A stretch of 64,000 nucleotides of DNA from Paramecium pentaurelia (GCA_905183005.1 CAJJDO010000114.1:279978-343977), one strand, 5' to 3'. Shown: positions 9,868 through 21,764, counted from the first letter of the stretch. Numbers and translations are program-made. Notes: generated by a model not told the origin, from the sequence alone.

Positions 9868-11117
9868 ATGAATTTTTTGCTTTATCCCTACAATTTTTAA
9901 CTAGAATAACCTATTCCATTTCAAACAAATGATTTTTCAGCTAAGGCAAAAGAAATTATAGATTATGTGATTTCATGTTTAGGGAATCCAAATTTGTAAG
10001 TTGGATATTAATTAAATGGATAATCAGCTTTATTAGAACCTGACTTTGATCTTAAACAATTATTTGATGCTAATGCATAATTATTTATAGTTTTTAATGA
10101 TTAAGGTGTACAATAAGGGGGACAATAAGATGCACAATAAGGTGTACCATAAGATGCACTATAAGGTGTACAATAAGGTGTACCAATATCAGTTTATAAA
10201 CTTGAAGGCATTTAACCAACAGGATTTTTGTAAGACTGTGTAGATACAAACTTACAATTAGGATAGGTATTTATAGTAATATAAAAAAGTATTTCAACTA
10301 ATTGATACAATAATAAAATTTAATAGCTGATTCTTTTGTATTATATGATCTTAATTGGACAGCATTGACTGATGACCAAAACTTATTTTTTGGTCATTTT
10401 GGGAATTAACCCGGTTTGAATATGGTGCTTATTAATAATTAGTTACCTCAACCAGCTTAAAGCAACAATATGCCATAAAACGATATAAATAATTAAGGAA
10501 TGATTCCCTAAGTAATGAATCAAATAAATCCAGTCTAAAATCAAAATGATGTAATAAATCAATAATACATGCCATAATATGACTAATACTAATAGGGACC
10601 AATAAAATAATAATTTGGATTATAAAATACAGATTAATAACTCTTAAATAGTTAGAATTATTATAACGAAAATAATGAAAAACAACAATATGATTCACAA
10701 AATTAAAGTATTTTAAGTTAGCCATAGCCATTGCCAATGCAATAATTACAGCCATAGCAATTCCAATAATAAATTATAAATTCATAAGTTGTAATTCCTA
10801 TTGATTAACAGTAAATATATATTCAAATAAACTTTAGAATATAATAAATCAAGGATTCTATTGTAATGTTAAAGAATATTACACTTTACTTTGATCCTTA
10901 AGGAGAATTTATAACATACAAATATCATTAACCAATATTAATGAGTGGTAGTATAAGAAAAACTTAGAGTTCAGAACATAAAAAATTCTTGAATTCAAAA
11001 TATACATGGTCCAGTATTCATTAAAATAAATTTGAATATACATAAATTGATGAATATAGCTTTGGTATCAAATGGGAAGGTGGTAAATCAAGTTGTATAA
11101 CTATTAAATAATAATGA
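9868..11117 (+). CDS. Gln/Asn-rich protein of unknown function with an internal repeat
   Basis: About 408 residues with one 23-nt intron near 10266-10288. N-terminus MNFLLYPYNFQLEQPIPF leads a globular part (AKEIIDYVISCLGNPNL, LLEPDFDLKQLFDANAQLFIVF). A short 12-bp tandem repeat codes for GVQQ/DAQQ-type units. A long Gln/Asn/Pro-rich middle follows, and the end is a structured domain (ITLYFDPQGEFITYKY, KWEGGKSSCITIKQQ). Most Gln codons in the middle are TAA or TAG. The N-terminal part is weakly reminiscent of an ubiquitin-like or Caps-type fold, but I do not recognise the family. Confidence 0.65.
10105..10188 (+). repeat. 12-bp tandem repeat, seven units
   Basis: Units of the type GGTGTACAATAA, GGGGGACAATAA, GATGCACAATAA, GGTGTACCATAA, GATGCACTATAA. 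In frame they encode G/D-V/A-Q/P-Q repeats inside the Gln-rich gene, so expansion or loss keeps the frame. Confidence 0.85.
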
Positions 11118-11842
11118 TAAATATATAATGGGACATTTTAATGCATAAATATATTTTTAATTATTTTAGATAATTCATAATTTTCATAACATTATTTTTT
11201 CACATTATATACTTAATTTATTAGGATTATTACCAGTTAATTATATAAATAATAGTATATTACTTAAACTCATTAAATATAATTGTTTTTAATATATAAA
11301 AATTATTTGATTTCATCATTATGATTAAGTAAATAATTCTGAAAGTTCTGCTAAAATTAAATTGAATATATAAGCATAAATTTAATTGGTATTATTATTA
11401 TTAATATTAAGATATTTATAATATGAACTTTGATTAAAGACAATGATTTAATCTAAATAACATTATAGAAAATTTAATGCGTTTTTTGTTGCAAATCAAA
11501 AAGCATGAAGTACCTCTAATAATATTTTGATAAACAATACACTATATGTGAAGATTTTGTTATTGTAATTTATGTGCTATTATATATATTAATATAGATA
11601 TAAAGATATTTGTATATATTTTAAGATTTGTTAAAACAAAGTTAATAAATGATGATTAATTAGTTTCTACATATTAATATAATGCTGGAAAGGATTAAAG
11701 AATTATTAGGGAAAACTATTGAATAAAAATGTTATCAGAGATGATTTTCTGTTGGAATGTTAATTGAATTGGAGAGAGGAATTGATGAGATAAGGAGAAA
11801 AGAATATGAATATTAAAGTTAATATTAAATATAAAATTAAAT
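11118..11842. other. AT-rich spacer with one doubtful short frame
   Basis: Mostly non-coding. From 11682 a short frame MLERIKELLGKTIEQKCYQR is broken by TGA and the same frame stays open afterwards (MLIELERGIDEIRRKEYEY). There is no GT..AG pair that would remove the TGA. It may be a decayed gene or chance. Confidence 0.35.
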
Positions 11843-14428
11843 ATGACTGATCAGCCACAAGCACAGGCAGATGTTGACATCTTTTAATAAACAATGGAAA
11901 AGAAGTAAAATTTATATGTTTATAAGTCTAGTTCTCAACGAGCATCTATTTTTGAAATAGTTTTGGAAAGCACATTATTTTAAGTAATAATTAACATTCT
12001 GACTCTATATGCTCTTTTTGGAGATGATATCAGAGTAGCTGCTTTTCGTTTAAGTGCAGACATAGTTTTTGATGCTTTGAACATTACATGTTTGGTAAGA
12101 ACAGTTTTATTAATGGGTTTAGATAATGTTTTCAAGTGAAATCATACTGTCAGTAATAGTTAAAGAAGGATACTTTCTGTCCTTCTTCTTTTGGCTTGAT
12201 ACAATTTCAACAATTTCTTTATTGCTTGATATTAGTCTTTTCAATTAGGCTGTTGGATTGAGTGGAGCAGGAGGTTAAGCTAAAAACACAGCAGGATTGG
12301 CAAGAGCAGGAAGAGCATCTAGAGTTGGAACTAAAGCAGGTAGAGTAGTTAGGTTAGTGAGATTGATAAGGTTGGTTAAAGTTTACAAATCTGCTAACAA
12401 AGATGATGAAGATAAAGTTTAGAAATTACTTTCTTAAAGAAGATAGAAAAGAAAAGCTAATACAGTGGAACCACAAATATAAGATAGGCCTGATTAAAAT
12501 AATCCTGGATAGAGTGAGGAAGGAGAAACCAAAGAATCTAAAGTATCAAAAATGTTATCAGATTCAACTACTAAAAAGGTTATTATTGTTGTCTTGGCTT
12601 TATTATTTTTGATTCCCTTGTTTTCAGTAGATTACTTTGTGTCTCCACCTACAAGTATGTTGATGTAATCTTAATAATTTGTAAAACTGGCTGAATCAGA
12701 AGCATCAACTTATGAAGATGTGAAAAATGCATATGATTAAATTATTATTGATCATAGTGGCATTGACAATTCTATTGTTTTATTCACTAGTCCTCTTTAC
12801 AATTATAAGGATTTCCCCATTTATGAACATGAAGATTATCCAAATTTAAGAACTGATGAATAAGATGTTGGAGCATATACCTTAGATTATGAAGTTCTCA
12901 TAAAAACTACTAATTTACCTGAAGCTGCAATTGCAGGTTTTGAGTATTTTAATTAAATAATATTCTTTTAGTAAAGAAAATCCTGATGTTGTTGGTATCT
13001 TGAGTACAAGATAAGCTGCTGTAATGACAAGTATCTTATCAATTATCAGAACTATCTTTGTTAGTATAGTCTTGACTTTTGGAGCTATGATGTTTTCAAA
13101 GGATTCTAATGATTTAGCATTGAGACCCTTAGAAAGAATGATTGATAAAATTAATAAAATAGCTAATGATCCTTAAATTGTTACAGAAATGGCTGTTATA
13201 TAAAATGAAAACTCTAATGAAACAGTTAAGATTGAAAATACAATTGTTAAAATTGGAACATTATTAGCTTTAGGATTTGGTGATGCTGGTACTGAAATTA
13301 TTAGAATAAATATGAAAAAGTAAGGAGATGTTGATCCTATGTTACCTGGAATCAAAAAAGTAGCTATTTATGGTTTTTGTGATATCAGAAATTTTACAGA
13401 TGCAACTGAAGTTCTTTAAGAAGATGTTATGGTGTTTGTTAATAACATAGGAGATATAGTACATACAATGGTTGATAGATATCTTGGAGCAGCAAACAAG
13501 AATATTGGTGATGCATTTCTATTGGTTTGGAAAACAAGACCAGAAACTTATTCTTTTGAAGAAGATAATGTAATTTGGCATGATAAATAGTAATACAATA
13601 TTATTATATTATAGATATATATAAACCTTATCTGATTGTGCCTTAATTTCTTTTATGAAAATTCAATGCAAAATCAATAGAGAACCAAAGATCTTAGCTT
13701 ATCGATAAGATAAAAGACTCTAAGCTAGAATGGACAATTATAAAGTCAAAATAGGATTTGGACTTCATATGGGATGGGGAATTGAAGGAGCTATTGGATC
13801 TAATTATAAAATTGATGCTTCATATTTGAGTCCTAATGTTAATATGGCATCAAGACTAGAAGCAGCCACTAAATAATATGGTGTTCCAATTTTAATTTCT
13901 GAATAACTCTATGAACATTTTTCACCTGAATTCCAAGAATATATCAGACATATTGATAGAGTTTGTGTTAAAGGATCAAATATTCCTGTTAGTCTTTATA
14001 CTATAGATATGAATGTGGATAATTTACCTCCAAGTAATGATCCACAAGTGAAATACAAAGATTTGACTAAGGAAGAATTGAAAATGCTTTTGAGATAAAA
14101 GAAATTAGAAATTAAAGAATAAGTTGAAAGTGGAGAATTTAAAGGAGCAGAACATCTTTTAGAAAATAAAGATTTAAGATTTTTATTGACTGGATTTAAA
14201 AAAGATTTTATGGTAAATTGTTTATTTAATTGAAATTAGGAAGTATTTGGTAAGGCATTTTAAGCTTATTTGGATGGAGATTGGAAGACTGCTCGTGCCA
14301 TGTTCTAAGAGGCTCTCAAAATTAAACCAAATGATGGTCCAACAGAAGCTGTTTTACATAGTATGGAGGAAACAAATTATCAGAAACCAGGTGATTGGAA
14401 AGGATATAGAGAATTAACTGAGAAATGA
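11843..14428 (+). CDS. Class III nucleotidyl cyclase with N-terminal voltage-sensor-like membrane domain
   Basis: About 825 residues; introns of 28, 28, 25 and 27 nt. N-terminal helices: IVLESTLFQVIINILTLYAL, a second after the first intron (IILSVIVKEGYFLSFFFW), LDTISTISLLLDISLF, and an S4-like segment in which Arg/Lys recur about every third residue (RAGRASRVGTKAGRVVRLV, then RLIRLVKVYK). Then a helix VIIVVLALLFLIPLFS, an extracellular region of roughly 110 residues, a helix IIRTIFVSIVLTFGAMMF, a HAMP-like linker LRPLERMIDKINKIANDP, and one catalytic domain: YGFCDIRNFTDATE (metal Asp), KNIGDAFLLVWK (second metal Asp), LSPNVNMASRLEAA (Asn/Arg pair). A C-terminal TPR-like tail follows (AYLDGDWKTARAMFQEALKIKPNDGP). 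No K+-channel pore signature is visible. It should make cAMP or cGMP at the ciliary or cell membrane. Confidence 0.85.
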
Positions 14429-14757
14429 TTAATATTAAATAATGAATAAGTTTACACTAAAGTTCTTAATCTAATAATTTTAATTCTTATATCAAAATAA
14501 AAATATTGGTAATTCTTTATAATACTGATTATTACTAATTAACTTAAGTATATTTATATTAATATTTTAATAAATCCATTTAAATAGTATAAAATTAAAG
14601 ATCTATATATATTTGAAGTCTTTGTAAAATTGGATGAATGATCAAATCTCTAAAAAAAAATGGATTATTTTAAGGAATGAGAAATGTAGAAAAGTCATTT
14701 TGAATTAATTTGTATTAGGTTTATGATAATTTTGTTTATATTTAAAAATAATTAATT
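14429..14757. other. Intergenic spacer
   Basis: About 330 bp of AT-rich DNA between two plus-strand genes. No open frame or RNA gene recognised. Confidence 0.55.
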
Positions 14758-15600
14758 ATGATTAAATATAATAGTGAAAATCATTTTAAGTTTCATAATG
14801 TTAAAGTGTTTGATAAAGAGAGGATGATTTTGTATTTTAAGAGAATGCCAATAGAGCAAGAAGAGAATGACAATCTATACAATGGATTAAATTAATTAAT
14901 CATGAAAGAGAGAATAGAATAGACAAAGTAGAAAGTGGAGGAAGGGAAAGAAGTGACAAGCAGTGTAAAGATGGATTAAGGTGAATTACCAAAGAATAGA
15001 ACATTAATAATAATGAATTTTGATTCTCCTTTTGATCGTAAATTTATTGCAAAAGTATTTAAATTATGTGGAATTATTCGAAGAGTTTATGTTGGATCAA
15101 TGAAAGTAGTTGATAATAATAAAAAAAAACTATTACATGTAGGTTTAGTAGTTTTTAAGAATGAATATGATTTGACTAAATGTTTTGATATTGAATATTT
15201 TTAATAAAGAATTAATAACAAATTTAAAAGTGCTCCTATTTCAACTAATTATGAAAAGAAACTATTATAAAATTATGAATTTGTAGATGAGAAAAAGAAT
15301 TAAATATTAGAGGATGCATAAAAAGAAGGATATTAGATAGCAATGAATAAATATGGTGATTTTGAGACAAATGTAGAGAAACCTAAATTTGAGAAAAGAA
15401 ATTGGGTTGGAAGAAACAAAAATAAAACAAAGAAGAATATAGATGTTGAAGAAATAGAATAAGTAATATAAGGATTAGATGATAATTTACCACATTAAAA
15501 GAAGAAGGATATTTTGAAATTGTAAAAATAATAACTTCAGTAATAATTTCAATAGGATATTGAGAATCTTAGATAAAAATAAAAGAAGGTAAAAGAATGA
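14758..15600 (+). CDS. RRP7-like ribosome biogenesis protein (RRM)
   Basis: 280 residues, intronless. N-terminal segment HFKFHNVKVFDKERMILYFKRM, then an RRM-type module (RTLIIMNFDSPFDRKFIAKVF, CGIIRRVYVGSM, VGLVVFKNEYDL), then a long basic helical region (GRNKNKTKKN, KQQLQQQFQQDIENLRQKQKK). The order of an N-terminal strand, RRM-like fold and charged C-terminal helix matches ribosomal RNA-processing protein 7 of the small-subunit processome. The call rests on layout more than on unique motifs; another RRM protein is possible. Confidence 0.55.
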
Positions 15601-15710
15601 GTAACTATTGTATAATAATTTTGTACATTATAAATCATTATTATTCTTATTATTTTTAAATTAATGGCAAATCTATATCTCCTAAACAATCTTAATGTTT
15701 CTATAGTTTC

Positions 15711-17201
15711 TCAGTTATCAAATTAGCTTATTAATTCCAATCTAAATTTTTGAGCACATAAAGAAATACTATTGTTAAATACAAATTGCATAAACCAAAA
15801 CCTAACCATATTCCAATCAATTATAAATTGAAAACATATGCTAATATTAATACTACTGGAACTCCAATGATATAGTATGATATCATTGTTTGATTGGATA
15901 CAATTGTTGATTTGTTTACTCCTTTTAAAGCTCCTGATAATGCTCCTTAAATCCCATCTAAACACACACTTCCAATAAGAAAATATGGCAGAGTTTCTAA
16001 CATTATTTGTTGAATCTGAACATCAGATGAATATAAATGACTCCATTCCTCTTTGAAAATAGTGAGACCAATTACTAAAGTAATCAATACAAATCCTTAA
16101 AGACACATGCCACTTATGATATATTATTTAGCCAATGCAATTTTATTTTGGCCTCTATTAATAAAAAAACTTTACTTAAACTATTTCCAACATATGACAT
16201 CAGAGTTACTGATAAACTAATAGGGAATTTAAAGTAAATAGAACTAGTATTGGCAAATGCAAGTTGTGCATTGGCTTAATTGACTCCTAAAGAGAAGGCC
16301 ACAAAGGATAATATATAGAAAACTATGAAATCAGCATAAATGTGTAGAATTAATGGGATAGACTCTTTAATAAACATTTTGTATGTTTCTCTATACTAAA
16401 ATATTTGACAAGAGAATTCGAAACTGGCAATCAAATTATATACTTCTGGATTCTTATAGATGTATCTGATCAACATCAATAATGTAAATAACTTGAATGT
16501 TAATAAAGGAGTTCTCTTACTTCACTAAGTATGATGGCCAAACATAAGCCCATGAATCCTAGGTTGCAAATTATGAATAGGAATGAACATGCAAACAAAT
16601 GGAATACTAGAGTTGATGCATAGATAAATGGAAAGGGTTCAAATATTCTACATCCAACAAGATACTATTTTAAACATTCAATCTATAAGAGCAAAAATGC
16701 GGCTATAAATAAAGGAATAATCATTTGCCTAATTTCCTTATTTATTTGAAATTGTATACCATGCATATTAAGTAATAATTTCTGTTTCTTCTTGAACTAT
16801 GAATTGAACCAGATATTGTGAATTGTAAATTAATAGAAAAAAGGGTAAGGATATAAATATTATGGAATAGATTGCGAAATTCAAGTAAGTTTAAGAAAGT
16901 TTGATCTTATTCTACCCTAAAGCATGAGACACTTGATTATTCAGTCCTTAATTGATACCTACATAATATATATATATATCAAACCTAATCCTAAGGGAAC
17001 AAATTGCAACTATATTATCATCCATGCAATCCCATATGCGGCAGTTTAATATTTATCTGTGTATTAACCCATGAAATGCAAATTGAGCATTGACATTAGA
17101 TCAGCACATATATAACCACTCACAATTTGAAACATGCTTGTTGATACATTATAAGTAATAATTCTCCAATCATTAGTAATCAATAAATTATCATTAGACA
17201 T
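15711..17201 (-). CDS. MATE-family multidrug/toxin extrusion transporter
   Basis: About 480 residues; introns include a 26-nt one near 16955-16980 and a 23-nt one near 16150-16175. Starts MSNDNLLITNDWRIITYN. MATE signatures: GINQGLNNQVSHALGQNKIKLSQTYL in the first half and VGNSLSQNKIALAKQYI in the second, then IMLETLPYFLIG and DGIQGALSGALKGVNK, ending in hydrophobic helices and CAQKFRLELISQFDN. Twelve helices are expected. The function is H+ or Na+ coupled export of organic cations. Its start codon lies only 9 bp from that of the divergent gene. Confidence 0.85.
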
Positions 17202-17210
17202 TTTATAAAA
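17202..17210. promoter_or_regulatory. 9-bp gap between divergent start codons
   Basis: The MATE gene starts at 17201 on the minus strand and the Ser-rich protein at 17211 on the plus strand. Either the leaders overlap antisense or one true start is further inside (the plus gene has later Met codons). Confidence 0.5.
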
Positions 17211-18005
17211 ATGAATTAACAATTTGATACAGAAGACTCCATTAATTCTGATGAAGCTATCAAATCAATTGAATGTAAATCTCTTACTCCTAATTTTCAT
17301 TGGGATTGCAATGATAAAAATACTTCTGTTCATAACAGAATGAATGCAATCAATAATTTGATGTGTAAATTTAAAGAGTCATTGGTTTCCAAAGATGAAA
17401 TATACACATAATCATCTCCATTTAAATCTACAAATGGTATTTCAAGTTAAAATGGATTACAATAAAGTGAAAGTCTATCTTAAACTATCAATGTAGATGA
17501 TATTACTAAATAAGATAAAGTACATTTGGCTAATTCACGTAAAAGACACAACACTAGAAATTCTATTGAATAATTTTTAGAGAAGTAAATTAACTAAAAT
17601 CATCGGAAAAGTCAACCAAATCTATAAACTAATATGATATAAGGTCGTAAACCTAAAAGATAAATTTATGTCACATAAATTGTAAATGATCATTGTGAAA
17701 TTACAAGTTTTCCATTCCCTAAACCCTAAAAATTATCAAGAATTATTTAAAATAATGATGGATTACAATCTTAAAGAGGTAGTTCTACATCTACTCCAAG
17801 AGGTATTCTCAAATCTAGTTCATTTGAAGTATTAAGGATAGGTAGCAGACCAAGCACTTAAAGTCTTAATAGTTCTATGATAAGATCAAACAGTAAAAAG
17901 GTTTCCTTTGAATTTACAAGTGAATAAATATTAAAAATGAAGAATAACAGAGCCAATTCAGATAATAGTAAATATAATAGATTGAAAACCAAATTTAAGA
18001 AATGA
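17211..18005 (+). CDS. Ser/Asn-rich protein with RVxF-like motif, unknown
   Basis: 264 residues, intronless, starting MNQQFDTEDSINSDEAI. It is low in hydrophobic residues and rich in Ser, Asn, Lys and Gln, so probably disordered. Recognisable short segments: basic SRKRHNTRNS, RGILKSSSFEVL, and near the C-terminus SKKVSFEFTSEQ, which fits the protein phosphatase 1 docking motif (K/R)VxF with basic residues before it. A PP1 regulatory role is an inference from that motif alone. Confidence 0.6.
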
Positions 18006-18111
18006 TTTCTTCTTTATTATTTATCTATCTTTATTACTTTTACAATATTATTATATTATTATGAATTAATGAAATATTATAAACAAATTATTAATTTAAA
18101 TTTGAATAATA

Positions 18112-19062
18112 ATGTCAACAGATAATAACACAGAATTATTATCAAAATTTCTTAATGAATTTAACTAAATGAAAAAATAGAATTAAGAATACTAATTAAA
18201 AGAAAACACAACATTTTAAACATTGACAAATGAAAATTTATTATTAACACAAGAATTGAATCGCATAAAAAAAGAAAATCAAAGATTAATAGATAATAAT
18301 ATATTTTTAACTGATCAACTTAATTAATTAAAACTCTTATATTCTGAAACTAAATCAGAATTACAAGAATCTTTTAATTTTATTTAAAACATGAATAAAA
18401 ATATGAAGACAGGTACTTTTGAAAATGAAGACAAAGATCTAAATAAATTGATGGATATATTTTCAGTCAATTCAATAGATTAATTAATTATGACAGCTGA
18501 AAAGATTAAAACTGTAATGTTAGGTGTTTCTCATTTAGAATAATTTTGTAGATAAATTTGTGAAATCATTTATGATTAACATGAAGAACATTATAATTTA
18601 GATTAAGTATTTCCTATTATTTAAAAATGGAAATGTGATTCTAAATATGTTGATTGTTTTTTATACTTTAAAAATCAATTAGAATAAACACTCTCATTGA
18701 AACATTCTACAGATTAATAAATAATAGATGCCATTAAATAATTATAAAATCATCAAAATCATGATATTTAAACTATCAAATCACTTTTTAAAATAGATAA
18801 CAATGATAATTTTATGTTTAAAATTAATCAAGTTTTTCTACTTCTATAAGATATATAATAATTTATCAAAATAGCTAAAAGACTATTAGAATTAGATGAA
18901 AATATGAAAAATGAAGCTTGTATGGTTTACATCTTAAAATTAATTGAAAAAATGAAATAAAATCATTTTAATGATCCTGATCTAATAATTAAAATTATGA
19001 AAATTATTAAAGTTGATCATCCATAATAAATATTATAAAAATTGGAATAATTGCTAAATTGA
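18112..19062 (+). CDS. Coiled-coil protein, unknown
   Basis: 316 residues, intronless. The first 110 residues are strongly heptad-like and rich in Asn, Gln, Leu (LLSKFLNEFNQMKKQNQEYQ, LTQELNRIKKENQRLI, LNQLKLLYSETKSELQE), followed by a helical region with aromatic and Cys residues (HLEQFCRQICEIIYDQ, QVFPIIQKWKC) and a helical end (KMKQNHFNDPDLIIKIMKII). No enzyme motif. A structural or tethering role in the cytoskeleton is possible but not shown. The stop lies 23 bp before the next gene in tandem. Confidence 0.65.
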
Positions 19063-19085
19063 TTATTATTATATATATATAAAAT

Positions 19086-19910
19086 ATGATTAAAATTTTA
19101 AGAAGTCTTCACTAAATAAATCTTAAATAATCTTATGGTTTATTTGGATGGTTTAATAAAAAAGAAGAAAAGGTTGATGATTCAGCATATGATCCAGCTA
19201 CTTGGAAACAACTATAACCTGCTTTTAATAAACTAAAAGAAGAAAATTAAAATAAACCAAAACTCTTACCAATCAAAAAGAAATAATATTCTGATAAATT
19301 AACTGTTGTTATGGAAATAGATGAAGTCTTAGTATATTCCTTTATACCTGACCCAAAAGATATGTTCATGAATGCACCTTTGAGACAACATGATTTTTAT
19401 ATTGATCTCCCTGAATTCGATAATTTTGTTCATGTTTATAAAAGAGAATAATTGGATGACTTTTTTGAATATTTCCTTAATCAAACTGAACCAGTTATTT
19501 GGTCAAAAGGATAAAGGATATATGTTGAAAGAGTCTTAGAATAACTATGTCCATAATTTCCTAAAGATCATATATTTTGTTAAGAACAATGCAATTTAGT
19601 TGAAGAAGATGATTTAGAAGATTATTTTAAGGATCTTGATCTTTTAGGTAGAGACAGAAAGAAAATAGTCTATGTTGATTCTAAACCTTTAAGTTTTTGG
19701 ACTACAGGAGATAATTGTATATTAAATATTTATTTTATAATAGCTATTCCTGTTAGACTGTTTGTAGCAGATAACACAGACACTAAAGATGATTTATAAA
19801 GATTGATGAATATACTTGAAAGATTAAAAAAAGAAAATGATGTGAGAGATTATTTGAAAAAGATCTATAAAGTAGAAGAAACACTTAGAGAAACTAAATT
19901 TATTGAGTGA
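19086..19910 (+). CDS. TIM50/FCP1-like HAD protein with altered catalytic motif
   Basis: 265 residues with one 27-nt intron. N-terminus MIKILRSLHQINLKQS is basic and aromatic like a mitochondrial presequence. The core follows FCP1/SCP phosphatases and TIM50: KLTVVMEIDEVLVYSF in place of LDLDETLVHS, DLPEFDNFVHVYKREQLDDFFEYF, VIWSKGQRIYVERVLEQLCP, then DRKKIVYVDSKPLSFW and IPVRLFVADNTDTKDDL. The usual DxDxT reads ExDxV, so the nucleophilic Asp is Glu and the Thr is Val; the protein is probably not a phosphatase. This fits TIM50, the presequence receptor of the TIM23 complex, in which catalysis is dispensable. Short C-terminal helix LERLKKENDVRDYLKKIYK. Confidence 0.75.
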
Positions 19911-19933
19911 TATTATAATTTCTAATAAATCAA

Positions 19934-20923
19934 TCATTTAAATTTATCTTTATCCTTTTTCTTTACATCATCCTTCTCTTCTATATTTATTAATATACGT
20001 AAACAACTTGGTGTTGATGAATTCTCTGTTACATAAAGAATATTCGATTTTTAGCTTTATAATTAATTCATATTTATACCTTGAAAATGTTAATCCTGAT
20101 ATCTCAGGACATTAAGGAATTGAAACATTTTCAACATTCACTCCATTTGAATTAAATATGCTTATTTATCCCTCCTCTGAAACATATCCAAATTCAAATC
20201 TAGCTACATAGAGATGTTCTGATTGTGATACAGCACAAGCTATTGGTCCAAATCTACCATTAAATTATATATATGTGCTATTTCAATTAATTATCGTATT
20301 CTACCTATAATAAAATATTCCTGCATCTGTTTAAACAAAGCGTAATACTCTATTTTTACCTGTCTCACACAAAAATAATAATTTTTGATTATTGCTTAAG
20401 CATATACCACTTGGATAAGATAAACATTATAATGCTAATGGTTTAACAATTTAAGCATCCATATCTATAGCAAATAGAGATCCTTTGCAATTCTCTATTG
20501 AAGTTTCACCAAATGGTCCAGAATCAGTAAAGAATAACAAATCTAATTATATTTAATCATACTATTTTTTGTTGACAATAATAATGAATTAGGCCCTAAT
20601 AATGGTTATCCTTCATAATCTTTCAAAAATTCTGTAATTTGTTCTTAACTGTTCTCATCAATATATCTCTTTAAAATTGCTTAATGAGCCATATCTGCAA
20701 CATATATAAACTTATTCAATTTATCAATTACTATTGAATAAGGCTATCCTGATATATGAAACTCAGCCTATATTCATCTTATGTAACTTACCTTAAATTA
20801 CCCATCCTTGAATTTTAAAATGTCCCCATTCTATGAAACCATATATATAGCACCGTCAATCTCTAAAGGAAAATAAAGAGGACTTGCTAATTCACAAATC
20901 TTTTCATAAGGCACAGCACTCAT
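19934..20923 (-). CDS. SMP-30/NHL/strictosidine-synthase-like beta-propeller protein
   Basis: About 297 residues; introns of 24, 20, 27 and 25 nt. Starts MSAVPYEKICELASPLYF. Beta-propeller blades: GAIYMVSQNGDILKF, YSIVIDKLNKFIYVADMAHQAIL, LLFFTDSGPFGETS, GSLFAIDMDAQIVKPLAL, GICLSNNQKLLFLCETGKNRVLRF and HLYVARFEFGYVSEEGQISIFN. The pattern Y-P-x-G-I-x-L-S and E-T-x-x-N-R-V resembles six-bladed strictosidine synthase/gluconolactonase-like proteins. The substrate is unknown. The charged end KDDVKKKDKDKFK is ciliate-specific. The 20-nt intron is near the smallest usable size. Confidence 0.72.
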
Positions 20924-20991
20924 TAGTATTTATAATAAATATAAAAAAAATATATTAATTTTAAAATCTAATAAAAAATAAAAAAAGGAGT

Positions 20992-21064
20992 CACCCATGG
21001 CAGGGATTGAACCTGCAGCCTACAGCTTAGAAGGCTGTCGCGCTACCAATTGCGCCACATGGGC
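20992..21064 (-). tRNA. tRNA-Arg (anticodon TCT)
   Basis: 73 nt on the minus strand. Acceptor GCCCATG pairs with CATGGGT; D-stem GCGC/GCGC; anticodon loop CTTCTAA gives TCT, decoding AGA; T-arm GCAGG-TTCAATC-CCTGC. Followed on the transcribed strand by CTCCTTTTTTT, a pol III terminator. No intron. AGA is the dominant Arg codon in the genes here. Confidence 0.95.
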
Positions 21065-21764
21065 AATGTTAATTATTCTCTCTATTATTAACTATATATA
21101 ACATTTGAATAAGATAGTGTTTGTTTATATTCCTTATACTTTTATTAAAATTATTATTTAGTTAATTATTCTTTTGAGATAATATAGCTTATAAGTTCAT
21201 ATTATTCCATTTTCAAAATATATAAAAAAATAACAAATTATTCTATAAATACACTAGTTGTTAAAATATATAAAAATAAGATTTAATATTTATTAAACAG
21301 ATTTAATTCTAAATGATAAAGAAGATCATTAATGTTATTTTATAAAAAAAACAATATAAATTATGTCTAAAATAATCAGTATAGTGATAAAAAAATTTAC
21401 AAATTAGTAGGAATAGTTTATTATTCTTTTGGATTTGTGAATTTTTATATAAATATATAGATTATTATAATTTAAGCAAACTTCAATATCCAAGTGATTG
21501 TTTCTTGAACTCTCTTAATAATTAGATTTAATATTGGATAATAGAATCTTAGATCTTATACATTAAAGAAATTTATTAATAAATATACGTATATGTATCA
21601 TGAAAAAGATTTTATGCATTTTTAGATTAAGTATTATAATTTTTAAAGACTTGTTCTAAAATACTTAAATCCTATATATATGAATAGTAAAATGAAATAT
21701 ATTTTTAATTGATGTAAATTAAACTATATAGTTTGTTTATCATTTAAAAATCATAAAATTCATT
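21065..21764. other. AT-rich intergenic region
   Basis: 700 bp downstream of the Cys-rich protein gene and upstream of tRNA-Arg. Short open frames only; nothing recognisable. Confidence 0.6.
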
